Part shown: one piece after another, positions 46,720-57,557 of the stretch
Layout of the letters: each line of letters begins with the position of its first letter
Numbering within the stretch: the first letter of the stretch is position 1
From: Leptodactylus fallax
Lineage: Eukaryota; Chordata; Amphibia; Anura; Leptodactylidae
DNA: 64,000 bases
Reading direction: 5' to 3'
Assembly (NCBI GenBank): GCA_947044405.1
Contig: CAMRHE010000168.1
Location: 372,501 to 436,500, forward strand
Position numbers and translations under genes: made by a program
The notes under the pieces: generated by a model
The model's input: only the letters and a program-made list of their open reading frames with translations
The model's database searches: none
What the model was told of the DNA's origin: nothing

Positions 46720-47333
46720 GTGCTCCAGGCTATCCCTGCAGGTACCCAATCTGCTTCTGAGGCCTTCTTGAAAGATATAATGATAGCTTTGCATAGATCT
46801 ATCCAGAAAGATATCACTAAGGCGATTACGTCCGTCTCCTCCACGGTTGACTCTCTTGGCAACAGGCTTGACCATGTTGAGAATAAAATGGGTGAATTTT
46901 CAGTGGCACACAATACTATAGTGGATGCCCATAATGATCTTGAGGAAGAATTGGCGGCAGTTAAACTTAAACTTGCCGACATGGAAGATAGAAATAGACG
47001 GAACAATGTAAAGTTTTGTGGCAACCGGAGTCAGTCTCTGCCAGGGAATTGATTCCTTTCTTGCAACAGTTAATGAAAGCGACCCTGCCACACTGCTCTA
47101 ACGCAGATCTGATCATAGACAGGGCCCACCGCCTGCCGAAGCCAAAGGGGATACCCGACCATATTCCCAGGGACACCCTCGCCCGTATACATTTCTATCA
47201 TATTAAAGACTGTCTCATGTTCAAGTCAAGGAAACGGTCATCTTTGTCTGAGGAATACAAGTTTATGCAAAAATTTCAAACTCTGCAATTTGGACTTAAT
47301 ATTCATGCCAGTTTCCTGTCACACTATGTATGA
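46720..47333 (+). pseudogene. L1 ORF1, coiled coil and RNA-binding part
   Basis: ORF1 protein would bind L1 RNA. The first frame (46720-47052) has a coiled-coil-like stretch (ITSVSSTVDSLGNRL ... LEEELAAVKLKLADMEDRNR). The second (47016-47333) has ELIPFLQQL and DLIIDRAHRLPKPKG, the conserved RAHR region of L1 ORF1 RRM domains, then RIHFYHIKDCLM. One frameshift separates them at about 47030. The frame is cut by the insertion that starts at about 47305. The true N-terminus is probably further upstream, around the GATGACTACAACCC text at 46525, but the frame there is unclear. Confidence 0.85.
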
Positions 47334-47856
47334 ACTGTGACAGCAAACAGATAGCAAGAATTAGTGACTCCTCCGTCACGCACCACAACTTTCCAGTGTT
47401 TGTTTATTTTTTGACCGTTTGTAAATAACTTCTCTACTTATATTGGATTTTGTTTTTTTAAGGACTCTAAGATCCTTTGAAGGTCCATGTCTATAGGGTA
47501 TAAAAAATGTGTGAATTTTCAGTTTCTTGTATAACACCATGTCTGATGAAGGGAGCTAGTACTTCCGAAAGCTTACTATAGTATATATACTATATACCAG
47601 GGGTCGGCAACCCCCGGCACGTGTGCCAAAAGTGGCACGCAAGGCTTATTTTCCTGGCACCGGCAAGGGAGTCCTCACCCAGATATGTGCCTGATCCGAT
47701 TAAAATTTCATTAGCGCGGGGTGCTGCCTGAAGATGGATGTGGGCATCACCCAGCGTCTGCACAGTCTATGTATAGTAGTGAAGCCGGTAATTGCCGGCT
47801 TCACTACTGTACCTGAGTGAATTGCTCAGGATTGGTTAAAGCTATAAAGAAACACT

Positions 47857-48091
47857 TGGATTCATTTTAAAGATGAGAATTTCATCTTTAAAATGATACC
47901 AAGATCACCATGATCGTCCTTACACATCCTGAGCGATTAGCTGGTGAAAACGATGTTCGGCATTGAAATCCCAATGCCGATCTCAATTCCCGACATTGTT
48001 TTAACAGTGAATCGCTCTGAAACTGTAACGTCTATCATGGTGATCTTGGTATCTTTTTAAAGATGAGATTCTCATCTTTAAAATGAATCCA
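47857..48091. repeat. Branched palindrome inside the hAT element
   Basis: Outer arms 47857-47914 and 48034-48091 (58 bp each) match as inverted copies with about 2 mismatches. Each arm contains its own hairpin (TTTTAAAGATGAG ... CATCTTTAAAA). The interior has further short stems (GAGCGATT ... AATCGCTC, and CGGCATTG ... CAATGCCG). The result is a multi-branched fold. Confidence 0.88.
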
Positions 48092-48756
48092 GTTGCATCT
48101 TTGTGGCCCTAACAGATCCTTAGAAATGGAGCTCTAAAGTGTCCCCCCACCTCCTGCCTCAGGCAGCATCTTAGAGCTAAGGAAGGAGGGGGAGGAGGAG
48201 CTGCAGACTGCAGAGACAATGATAAATCATCATTGTCTGTGCATAAGCTAGAGATGACCCCAGGGGGGGGGTAGCAGGGACTTCCATCCTTATCCCCTCT
48301 CCTATCAATCAGAGAGCATACTGTACTTTTGCTCTCTGATTGTCACATACAGGAATAATGTAATACCCTTCTGAGCCTAATCACAGGGGTATTCTTATAT
48401 AATACCCCTCTGAACCTAACCAGGAAGTTTATTGGCGCTGTGACCCAGATGTTTACCATTGTCCAGGTCGCAGCGCCAAAAGTGTCGCACCAAACACATA
48501 CACAACACATGCACAAAGTCACTAATAAAATTTACATTTTTTCACTGTCCCTGTCCTGTCCATATCTGATCTTTATAGAGAAAATTACGCCGCCCGCCTC
48601 TCTAGTGATATCCGTTACACGCTAAAATAATAGCAATAGTGATTATCACTAGCAATGAACGTATAAAACATTTCTGGCAAACGGAAGTTCCGTCAGTCAG
48701 ATAATACATTTTTACCCATTAAATGTGTATAAAATACTAGTTTTTGGCAGTTTTCA

Positions 48757-48833
48757 GATACTGTGTGCAGGGGCCGCTATGGGGCATAATACTGTGTGCA
48801 GGGGCCGCTATGGGGCATAATACCATGTGCAGG
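48757..48833. repeat. 31-bp tandem repeat
   Basis: About two and a half units of ACTGTGTGCAGGGGCCGCTA followed by TGGGGCATAAT. The last unit is changed to ACCATGTGCAGGGGTCAT. Confidence 0.85.
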
Positions 48834-48971
48834 GGTCATCAAACTTACAATTATTGACCGGCACTCCGAGTACCTCAACTTTGATTTCTTTAATCGAAAT
48901 CGGCACGCCGAACAAAAAAGGTTGCCTACCCCTGCTATATACTATACTAAATATACTCAGCCTCTAAAAGG

Positions 48972-49284
48972 TATCACCTGATTTCTTCACTGAGCAGTTC
49001 AAGGAAATTCAACTATATGCTGATCTTTCTCAGGCTACCATTGCTGCCAGAAGAAAGCTTGCTCCTGTTACAGCGGTCCTCCATCAATACAATGTTCCTT
49101 ACAAGTGGGGATTTCCTACTAAAGTTATTGTTATCAGAAATGGAGTGACTTATTCGTTCAATTCCTTCGACACAGGGAATAGTCTGCTATTCCAGTGGAA
49201 CCTGCCACCACCTGCGCCTGATATCCAGACATCCTCCACAAGTTGGATCCTCCGTGGAAAACTACTGCCTCCAGCGAGTGAATA
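48972..49284 (+). pseudogene. L1 ORF1, C-terminal domain
   Basis: Continuation of ORF1 after the insertion: FFTEQFKEIQLYADLSQ, ARRKLAPVTAVL, YKWGFPTKVIVIRNG. This matches the L1 ORF1 C-terminal domain (R..F.PV...L......Y.WGFP.KL). It ends at a stop near 49284. About 240 bp separate it from ORF2, the normal inter-ORF layout. Confidence 0.85.
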
Positions 49285-49523
49285 GCCATAATGGACACAT
49301 TATGAGTCACTCGTGGTGCACTTTGTAATTTGTATTCTATGGCAAACTTCCCCCCCCAAGTTTGTGCAGTTTTTTCTTTTTCACTCAATGTTGAATAGTT
49401 ATATTTTAAACACTGTCCTTAATGAATTTTTCCCCTCTAGGCCTAACAGGTTTATTTTTGGTATCGCTCTCATACTTGAGTCTCTCTGCTACCAATCCAT
49501 GTTATTAACTTTTAAATTTATCT

Positions 49524-50747
49524 ATGGGTGTTAAATTTCTGTCACTTAATGCGAGGGGCCTAAATAGTCCCTTTAAGCGTTCATTGCTGTGGAATGAGGC
49601 TCTCAGATCTGCGGCGGATGTAATTTGCATTCAGGAGATGCATTTCTGTGACCCTCACCCTCCGAAGTTTTCTCATAAACTGTTCCCTCATGTTTTTTGC
49701 TCAAATGCTACCAGGAAGGATGCGGGTGTCCTCATAGCAGTTAAACACACAGTGTCCTTTCAGCTGATACATGTCATTTCAGACCCTAAAGGCCGCTATA
49801 TAGCTCTTATTTGTTTGATTGACAATTGTCCTTTTACTATCTTAAATGTATACTGCCCTAACACATCTCAAATATCCTTTTTAAACTTGGTATTGAAAAA
49901 GGTTAGGAAATGTGCACAGGGCCAGTTTCCCTTGTGTGGCGATCTCAATATTGTGCATGATGCTACTGCTGATTCCACTTATTGCGGCAAACACACGCCT
50001 CAACAATTAGGACCGTGGCTCCGGCAAGAGGGGCTTCATGATGTCTGGAGGTGCTTACACACCTCCGAGAAAGATTATACATATTATTCTGCTAGGCATC
50101 AATCCTACTCACAAATAGACATGTTCCTAGCCCAGATTGATATTCTCCTTAGAGTGCAGGGTTGTGAGATAGGTAATATTACGTGGTCAGACCACGCGCC
50201 TATTACTCTCACCGTTCGCTCAGAAGGTGTCACTGTTCCTCCCGTGTTGTGGCGCAACAATACATATGTCATGTCCCTGAAATCAGTAAATGAGAAATTG
50301 ACTGCTGACATTACTGAATTTTTTAAGATTAATTCTCCCTCAGTAGATTATAAGTTCTGCCTCTGGAATTCTCATAAGGCATTTGTCAGGGGCCTAATGA
50401 TACAGCATACCTCGCGCTTTAAGCGCCAGAGATTGCACAAGATGAAGGAGTTACTCGCTTCTATTACAACTTTAGAACAGCAACATAAGGCTGCCCCTGG
50501 CCCTGCCCTATTGGCTGCTTTACAGAAAGCTAGAGAGGACCTGAGCGCCCACCTACTGGTGGACTTTGAAAAACACTCCAAAAGCTTGAAAGCCTCTTAT
50601 TACTGGTCATATAATAAAGCGAGCAAATTAATGGCACAAAGAGTTAAGGCGGCAAGGATTAAATCTAAAATTCCATTTCTCGTTTCTAAATCGAACAATG
50701 CTAAACTTTTTCACCCTTTTTCAAACTTTTTCGCATATAGCGAATGA
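49524..50747 (+). pseudogene. L1-Tx1 ORF2, intact endonuclease region
   Basis: Longest clean coding stretch of the L1s (407 codons). Starts ATG 49524 (MGVKFLSLNARGLNSPFKRS). All expected APE-type endonuclease residues can be found: Asn in SLNARGL, Glu in ICIQEMHF, Tyr in NVYCPNTS, Asp and Asn in CGDLNIVHD, Asp in SQIDMFL and the Asp-His pair in WSDHAPITL. It would nick target DNA to start reverse transcription. The frame continues through the linker (SHKAFVRGLMIQHTSRFKRQ, SYYWSYNKASKLMAQR) and is lost at about 50720. Confidence 0.92.
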
Positions 50748-51652
50748 ATTCAGTAAATATTATCAGGGCTTGTATAATCTGAGGGAGAATCCGGACACCA
50801 CGCAGCCTTCTGGTACAGATATTAATCGATTCCTAAGCTACTCACAGTTACATTCTTTAAATGCTTCTATTTCCACCCAGGAAGTAGCCAGGGCAATAGA
50901 TGGAAGGAAACTCAATAAATCTCCTGGTCCAGATGGGTTTTCTGGAGAATATTACAAGCAGTTCAATTTCCCCTTGAGATGCTATCTGCAACGATTGTGG
51001 CGTTGCCTAAACCGGGCAAGGAACCCTCTCTACCCTCTAACTACTGGCCCATATCGTTATTAAATGCGGATGTAAAATTGTTCGCTAAGGTACTTGCAAA
51101 CAGACTTCTCGATATCCTGCCCACATTAATAGGCGGGGATCAGGTGGGATTCACTAAAGGGAGGCAGGCCCCAGACGGCACGAGACGTTTGATTGCGCTG
51201 GTTACGGCCGCTCGGACTGGACGAACGCCTTCTCTGCTCCTGTCCTTGGATGCGGAAAAGGCGTTCGATAGGGTACATTGGGGATATCTTTTTGAGGTTT
51301 TACATAAATTTGGCTTCTCTGGCCTCATTGCCACTGCAATTTCTGCACTTTATTCCTGCCCATCTGCACGAGTGCTGGCAAATGGGGTCTTGTCTCGCCC
51401 CTTTTCCATTACCAATGGCACAAGACAGGGGTGTCCACTGTCCCCTTTAATATTCTCTTTAATGATGGAGCCCTTAGCTGAAACAATCAGGTCACATCCT
51501 GGCCTTCCTGGTATTAAGCTGGGTCAGACAGACCATAGAATTAATTTATTCGTTGGCGATGTGATCCTGTCCCTTTCTTATTCTGATAACGTGTTGTGTA
51601 CTGTATCCCAAACCCTAGTCGATTTTGGAGCATTATCATACTATAAGGTTAA
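50698..51652 (+). pseudogene. L1-Tx1 ORF2, reverse transcriptase part
   Basis: RT follows in two further frames. 50698-51063: LNKSPGPDGFSGEYYKQF, then a break where some 30 residues are missing. 50979-51652: VALPKPGKEPSLPSNYWPIS, DAEKAFDRVHWGYLF (Asp kept), GTRQGCPLSPLIF, and RINLFVGDVILSLS. The catalytic box reads FVGD where FADD is expected (present in L1 no. 1), so one catalytic Asp is lost. The frame is cut by the solo LTR at 51653. Confidence 0.92.
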
Positions 51653-51927
51653 GGTAAGGTCTCTGCCTGTTCGAGTCTCTGCGCCACCCTCCGCCCGCAT
51701 GCGGCGGCACAGGAGGCGTGCTCAGTTTGATTCCTTGTTTAGGATTCTTGTTGCTCAGTCTGAACACTGTCCTAGACTACATAATTGATTTTCTGCCACA
51801 CCCGTCTCCTTCACCTTGGTTTTCCTCTGCTCCACTAATAGTTAATTTTAGCCTTGCCTATGTGATTGACAGCCTATCGTCCTATCAAGTCTGGGGCGGG
51901 TTTTTCCTTCCTATTTATTCTTTGCTC

Positions 51928-53098
51928 AAGGTGAGGAAAGCCGCAGGGCCAGATGACATCAGTGCAAGGCTAATTAAGACTTGCGGGGACCAGCTGTGTG
52001 CTATAATTACATATATGTATAATATGAGCCTGAGGCAGGAAATAGTCCCTGAATTATGGAAATCTTCTTGTGTGGTACCAGTTCCAAAGAAACCCCACCC
52101 TATGGACCTCAATGACTACAGACCTGTAGCACTGACATCCCACCTGATGAAGATCTTGGAGAGATTGGTTCTCACACATCTCCGCCCTCTAGTGAGCCCC
52201 GCTATGGACCCCCTCCAGTTTGCTTATCGGCCGGGCATTGGGGTAGATGATGCCATCAGCCATCTTCTGCACAGGGCTCTGTCTCACCTGGAGAAACCAG
52301 GGAACACAGTGAGAATAATGTTCTTTGATTTCTCCAGTGCTTTTAACACCATACAGCCCAGGTTATTGAGGGACAAGCTGGGCCTTGCTGGAGTGGACCA
52401 CCACCTCTCCAACTGGATCCTAGACTACCTCACAAATCGACCTCAATACGTGAGAGCCCCAGACTGTGTCAGGTACCGTGATCTGTAATACGGGGGCACC
52501 TCAGGGTACGGTTCTCGCCCCTTTCCTCTTCACACTGTACACTGCAGATTTTAGGTGCAACTCATCCAGCTGCTACCTACAGAAGTATTCTGACGACTCT
52601 GCAATAGTGGGTCTCATCACAGATGATGATGATGGGGAGTACAGAGAACTGAACCAGGATTTTGTGGACTGGTGCCACCGGAACCACCTGAAGATTAACG
52701 CGGGGAAGACCAAGGAGATGGTGGTGGACTTCCGTAAAGGCAGAAGCCCTCCTAAACCAGTGGACATCCTGGGGACGGGCATCGAGATTGTGAACACCTA
52801 TAAGTACCTGGGTTTGCTCCTTAATAATAAGCTGGACTGGGCAGATCATATGGAGGCCCTGTACAGGAAGGGCCACAGCAGGCTCTACCTGCTTAGGAAG
52901 CTGAGAGCCTTTGGAATCCGGGGGGCACTTCTTAGAACTTTCTTCAACTCGATAGTGGCATCAGCCATCTTCTTTGGAGTGGCCTGCTGGGGGAGCAGTA
53001 TATCAACCAGGGACAGAAATAAACTTGACAAGCTGTCCTGGGGAGCCCACTGGACCCAGTGCAGGTGGTGGGTGACAGAAGGATACTGTCTGTGGTGA
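51928..53098 (+). pseudogene. Rex1-like reverse transcriptase
   Basis: Frame 1 (to 52488) carries PVPKKPHPMDLNDYRPVALT, DPLQFAYRPGIGVDDAI and RIMFFDFSSAFNTIQP (motif A Asp). Frame 2 (52466-53098) carries GAPQGTVLAPFLFTLYT, YSDDSAIVGLI (catalytic SDD box), WCHRNHLKINAGKTKEM and YKYLGLLLNNKLDW, followed by the thumb. This order and wording are those of Rex1/Babar-type LINEs. The open frame that begins upstream at 51718 includes LTR sequence and is chimeric. A frameshift at about 52480 and loss of frame after 53040 inactivate it. Confidence 0.88.
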
Positions 53099-53480
53099 GC
53101 TCCATGCAGAAGAAGAAGTCCCATCCCATGCATGAGACTGTGATCGCGCTGAGCAGTACTGTCAGTGACCGACTGCTCCACCCTAGGTGTGAGAAGGAGC
53201 GCTATCGGAAGTCTTTCCTCCCCCACCGCGGTTAGGCTGTACAACCAACACCGACCTAAGCGGAGATCATTACACACAGAGAACTGAAATATCTCTCTGC
53301 CTGTTAAATCCCCCCCCCCCCGCTACTTCCTATATGTCTGTCGACTATCAAAGTAATGCCTCTTACCTTGGAACATTCCTGTACATGTTGTATTTGTATT
53401 TGTATCTGCTTATCTTTGCTGCTGTAACACACTGAATTTCCCCATTGTGGGACTATTATTATTATTATTATTATTATTAT
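51928..53480 (+). mobile_element. Rex1-like LINE, 5'-truncated, in the solo LTR
   Basis: A plus-strand non-LTR element starting in the RT (KVRKAAGPDDISARL) and ending with a 3' end that reads GAATTTCCCCATTGTGGGAC and an ATT microsatellite tail. It is distinct from the L2-like and L1 families in the window. The LTR text continues on both sides. Confidence 0.88.
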
Positions 53481-53833
53481 TGGTGCTTGCTATTGCTTCT
53501 GCGTACCTGCCTTTACTCTGTGCTGTTTTGTTTCCTGTATTCCTATTCCTGACCTCTGGCTTGTCTGTGACTATTCTTTTGGATTGTGATTTTGTACTGC
53601 ATTGCTCGACTGTTACCGACCCCTTTGTTGTTGTTTATCCTGTCTGCGTTCTTTGTTGTCACCAATATTAGGAAGGGACTGTCGACCGGTTGCTAGCTGT
53701 TGCCTAGGACAGATCGGGCAAGTTAGCAAGGGACAGTGGGGGTTTTCAGCTTAGGGTCCACTGTCTTGTTGTGCCCCTCACCCAGGGTTCTGCAGCAGCA
53801 CTGGGGAATTGCTCAACTGGCAATTCCCTTACA

Positions 53834-54870
53834 GTTAATGAATCCAAATCCCAGATCTTGGGGATTGGCCTGACTCAAACCAACATACACCATATCAAAA
53901 CTACATCGCCCTACCAGTGGTGCCCGCAGTCTATACCCTATTTAGGAATTCAGCTCACCCCAAATCCAAAAGATTTAGTTAAAACCAATTTTCCAGGTTT
54001 GTTGGCTACTCTTCAGAAAGAACTTGATGTTTTAACTAAACTAGAGCACGGTTGGATGGGGAGAATTGTTTTATATAAAATTTTGTTTCTTCCCAGGATA
54101 CTACCTCAGAACTTTAGTGATCCCGATACCCAAGTCTGTTTTCCTGAGTTTCCAAAAACAGATGATGACCTTTATATGGAATGGTTGTAAGCCCAGAGTA
54201 GCTTTACAGACGCTCTTTAAGGCAAGAGACAACGGAGGTATGGGTGTACCAAATCTGTACCATTACTATTTAGCCACGACTTTGGGTCAACTTCAATTTT
54301 GGTTTTCATCAAATCATGATAAATTATGGCCAGATATGGAGGCTCAAACAGCCCAGATTTCCGATTGGGAGGGATTCCTGCTAGCATCAGGGCCCAGTAA
54401 CCGTCTTCCCCTCTCTGCACCACCGGCTGTACAGGCCACGGTTGGGGCGTGGTGCGTTTTGTGTGCTATTTCAGATAGTGATATCCCTGGGGTCACATTG
54501 AATTTACTTCTTACAATGCTCCCTCACGTGGTATACACATTTATCCTTGGATGCGTGGCGCAGATGTGGGATAAAAGTATATCTCTGACCTCTACAGAGG
54601 CGACACTATTGCGCCCTTCTCCGTGTTGCAGGAAACACATAATCTACCTGCAAAGGAAGCATATACCTATGCTAGATTGGCTTCATATCTATCTGACGCC
54701 ACCTCTGATCAACTACGCTTGCTACGGCCAGCTGCCGACCTCTTACACCCACAGACTTCCCCAGCTGCATATACGACTAAGATTTTGTATCGTACTTTGA
54801 ACATGGATTGTACCTTTCGGAAGACTAAACATATGTGCCTTTGGGAAGACGATCTAGGCAATAAGCAAGA
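53834..54870 (+). pseudogene. L1-Tx1 ORF2, C-terminal part (no. 2)
   Basis: Continuation of ORF2: NESKSQILGIGLTQTN, SIPYLGIQLTPNPKDLV, LEHGWMGRIVLYKI, then IPIPKSVFLSFQKQ, MTFIWNGCKP, GGMGVPNLYHYYLA and AQMWDKSISL in changing frames. It fades at RKTKHMCLWEDDLG (near 54855), just before the conserved Cys/His region normally found near the end of L1 ORF2. The 3' end of the element is absent. Confidence 0.88.
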
Positions 54871-55053
54871 CAATTAAGCAAGTAAAAGATAATAAACAAA
54901 TAGCTAAATTTACAATTCACTTTGACCATAAGTCATGCATGCTGATACCTGATGGTATGCAGACAATTCAAAGGTGATAAGATATCAAGCAGACATCTGA
55001 AGTCAAATGGATTAGCTAGTACGGTTTGTACTCAATATCTATAGCATTCCAGT
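54871..55053. other. Unassigned flank
   Basis: Short AT-rich stretch between the truncated L1 and the hAT MITE. No signal. Confidence 0.4.
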
Positions 55054-55717
55054 CAGTGGCATAAGTACCGCTGTAGCAGCTGGTGGGCCCCTGCTGTGTG
55101 GTGTTTTTTTTGTTTTTTTTTTTTGTTATATATATAAATAGGTCGTTACCTGCTGGAGTAACCCCTATTTACTCAGCGATCCCCATTCCTTCTCACTGCC
55201 GCCTCAGCTTTCCCTTCTGCCCTCCAGGGGGCCCTGGTCATCCCATTTCACGTCGCTGGGGCCTCCTGGAGGGAAGAATGGAAAGCGCAGGAGGCTGTGA
55301 GCAGGAGTGGGGATCGATAAGTAAGGCTATGGGCCCACGGCAAGAACCCAGGCGAACCCCAACAAATACTGCTATCATTATACTCAGAAGCCCAGGAGAG
55401 GTGAGCAAACATAAAATCCACTGTTACCTCTTCGGCGCGCCTCCATACTGTCTTCAGCCTCTGTAGACGTCGCTAGCCTGACCATGTGACGTCATTGAAG
55501 AGTGCCAAAAACAGTAGGGAGTCCTGCCAGAGCGCAGGAGAGGTGAGTACCACTGCTTTTTTTTGTCACCTCCCGTGGACCTCCAATCATTATACTCTGG
55601 GGTCTGAAAAATTGTTTGTGTGTACTGTGTGGGGGCCAGGAAAGGGGGCACTATGCCATGAGGGGGGCACAATTCAAAAGTTTGTATGGGACCCAGTCTT
55701 TCCTAGTTACGCTCCTG
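55054..55717. mobile_element. hAT-type MITE with imperfect 8-bp duplication
   Basis: Starts CAGTGGCATAAGTACCGC, ends CCTAGTTACGCTCCTG (inverted CAG.(G)GCGTAACTA). Flanked by ATTCCAGT (55046-55053) and ATTCCAGC (55718-55725), which match at 7 of 8 bases. 664 bp, no transposase. It contains the family R3 inverted-arm unit at about 55130-55330. Confidence 0.85.
55130..55330. repeat. Dispersed inverted-arm repeat R3, copy in the hAT MITE
   Basis: Starts TAGGTCGTTACCTGCTGGAG. GATCCCCATTCCTTCTCACT on the left is mirrored by GAGCAGGAGTGGGGATCGAT on the right. The same text occurs inverted at 60380-60585 and in related form at 13560-14080. Confidence 0.65.
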
Positions 55718-55725
55718 ATTCCAGC

Positions 55726-56186
55726 CCCTCTTCTTAAAGTATAGAAATTTCCAGAATTTTTGTGTTGTGCCCTTGTCATGCAATGTGACCTTACACAATT
55801 TTATGACAGTATCAAGACCTTTTACAAAGCTGAAACAAAGTTAGAATTGAATTGGAAGAACCATTGAGAAGCAGAAGTAACCATTTCCAATACATTATCC
55901 TAACAAGAAGTGAGATTGTCTAAACGTAGGAAGCAGGAAGAATAGTAGTCTAGGTTTTAAGAGAAATACAATGGGAGCATACGTAAGAGCCACGTAAACA
56001 GTATAGTGCACTTTTAACTTTTATTAACAAGTGAATTTTTTTAAAGTTGTTTTTCTAATAGTGATAACTTTAGTCCCACTATTAGCTTTAATCCTACTTT
56101 GTGATTGGCTATAAAGGTGCACAAAACAAGCCGCATAGAACAGCAGGTAAGTATTGGTATTACTTTTTGCCTGTAATAGATCTGTA
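55726..56186. other. Unassigned AT-rich stretch
   Basis: No coding or repeat signal recognised. Confidence 0.4.
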
Positions 56187-56303
56187 AGGCCCAGTTCACA
56201 TCTGCGTTCGGCCATTCCGTTCAAAATCAGTATGTGAAATTTCAAAAACTGATTTCATACGGTCCGGATTACAACCCGTTGCTTTCAATGGATTTTAAAA
56301 GTA

Positions 56304-56686
56304 AGGCCCAGTTCACATCTGCGTTCGGGTTTCCGTTTGGGGAGTACACTTGGGGATCCCCTGAACAGAAACCATATATGCATAAAAAGGGGGGCTTTAC
56401 CCAGGAAACCCGCGGACCCCATAGACTATAATGGGGTCCATGTGTTTCCGCTCAGTTTCCACATGAAGCAAGCGGAGAGGAAAGTGCTGCAAGCAGGCTT
56501 TCCTCTCCGCATGTTTCCGTATGTTTCTTGCGGAAACCGAGCAGAAACCACACGGACCCCATTATAATCTATGGGGTCCGCGGGTTTCCCGGGTACACCG
56601 CTTTTTTATGCATATAGGTTTCCGTTCAGGGGGTCCCCAAGCGGACTTCCAGAACGGAAACCCAAACGCAGATGTGACCCGGGCCT
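56304..56686. mobile_element. Second-level foldback, near-perfect palindrome
   Basis: A 383-bp palindrome. The left end AGGCCCAGTTCACATCTGCG and the right end CGCAGATGTGACCCGGGCCT are inverted, and the similarity continues almost to the centre near 56495 (for example GGGTTTCC, ATGCATA, CGCGGACCCCATAGA, GGAGAGGAAAG with their inverses). It lies in the left arm of the outer element. Confidence 0.9.
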
Positions 56687-56965
56687 ATCAGTTTGTGCCT
56701 TTTCCGTTTGGTTTCCGCTTTTTTGTGCGGAAAGAAAGGTAGAACTTGCAGGACTTTGTCTCCCTACTAAAAATAAGGATTCCAGACAGACAGCAACCAA
56801 TCCGTTTTTTTAACATTGAGGTCTATGGAAAACGGATTACAAACTGATTACAAACTGATAGCAATCAGTTTGTGTCCGTTTTGCAATCTGTTTTTCCCTC
56901 TGCGCATGCTCAGAATGAAGAAGGGGGAAGAAAAAAAAAACGGATTGGTCAAAATCTTATGCTTC

Positions 56966-57557
56966 GTTCACACCTGCGCTTGCTATCCGTCCGTCGTGTA
57001 TCCGTTCTAAATGTCAGAAAAAGGATTGGGAACGGTTTGCAAACGTTTCGTTTAAAAGCCCATTCACTTCAATGGGCTTTTAAAGCAATCCGTAGGTGTC
57101 CGATTGCAGCCTCTCTGACTCCAAACCGCTTTTTTTTGTCGGACACAAAGTCGGACATGCAGGACTTTCTGTCCGGGGGAAAAAAAAAAAGGATACACGC
57201 GGACCGTCGCCAAACCGTCTTTTTTTAACATTAAAGTCTATGGGAGACGGACACAAACGGATTGGAATCCGTTTGTGTCCGTTTTACAATCCGTTTTATT
57301 TGCTTAATATTCTTCTCTGCACATGCGCAGACTGAAGAAAAAAAAATAAATAAAAAATATGGGAAAAAACGGATTCAAAACGGATTAGCAAAACGTACAC
57401 AAACGGACACCTTTTTCACCAGGTATCCGTTTACCAATCCGTCTAAAATCATGGATTGTGGTATACATTTGGTAACCGTTTGTGTACGTTTTTTTAATGA
57501 ATGCGTTGTTTTCATAAAACGTTTAGTGACGGACGGATAGCAAGCGCAGGTGTGAAC
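56966..57557. mobile_element. Third-level foldback with perfect 30-bp inverted ends
   Basis: Ends 56966-56995 and 57528-57557 are perfect 30-bp inverted repeats starting GTTCACACCTGCGCTTGC. Further inner complementarity exists: AATCCGTTTGTGTCCGTTTT and inverse text, and a short palindrome at about 57252-57285. It lies near the centre of the outer element. No protein. Confidence 0.9.

Larger units (their letters stand above)
47598..48934. mobile_element. hAT-type non-autonomous element with 8-bp duplication
   Basis: Starts CAGGGGTCGGCAACCCCCGG, ends GGTTGCCTACCCCTG (inverted CAGGGGT.GGCAACC). It is flanked on both sides by CTATATAC (47590-47597 and 48935-48942), a perfect 8-bp duplication. 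1337 bp with no transposase frame. It contains a hairpin at 47775-47808, a large branched palindrome at 47857-48091 and about 2.5 copies of a 31-bp tandem repeat at about 48757-48833 (GTGTGCAGGGGCCGCTATGG). Confidence 0.95.
47305..48971. mobile_element. Insertion in L1 ORF1: unclassified repeat carrying a hAT element
   Basis: ORF1 text resumes at 48972 (FFTEQFKEIQLYADLSQ), so all of 47305-48971 is inserted. Its outer part (47305-47597 and 48935-48971) is an unclassified repeat ending ACTCAGCCTCTAAAAGGTAT. It contains a GTCTGATGAAGGGAG ... CTTCCGAAAGC text at 47542-47572 that resembles a degenerate hammerhead core. The inner part is the hAT element. Confidence 0.75.
51653..53833. mobile_element. 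Solo LTR with a Rex1-like LINE inside
   Basis: Flanked by a 5-bp duplication GTTAA (51648-51652 and 53834-53838). Left boundary GGTAAGGTCTCTGCC and right boundary AATTCCCTTACA fit a TG...CA LTR whose first base has mutated (the right end inverted reads TGTAAGGG). After removal of the Rex1-like insertion about 0.65 kb of LTR remains. No internal retrotransposon sequence is present, so this is a recombined solo LTR. L1 coding text resumes exactly after the duplication. Confidence 0.78.
46113..54870 (+). mobile_element. Tx1-type L1 LINE no. 2, near full length with nested insertions
   Basis: Begins with a G-rich 5' end (GGGGGGGCGTGGCTTGG), then a 5' UTR, ORF1 (46720-47333 and 48972-49284), ORF2 (49524-51652 and 53834-54860). 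ORF1 is split by an insertion with a hAT element inside; ORF2 is split by a solo LTR that holds a Rex1-like LINE. The 3' part of ORF2 and the 3' UTR are missing after about 54870. It is the best preserved of the three Tx1-type copies in the window. Confidence 0.92.

Noticed and set aside
51718..51927. N-terminal part of an apparently 256-codon protein
   Set aside because: This part is LTR sequence read through into the Rex1-like RT; the junction lies inside the frame.
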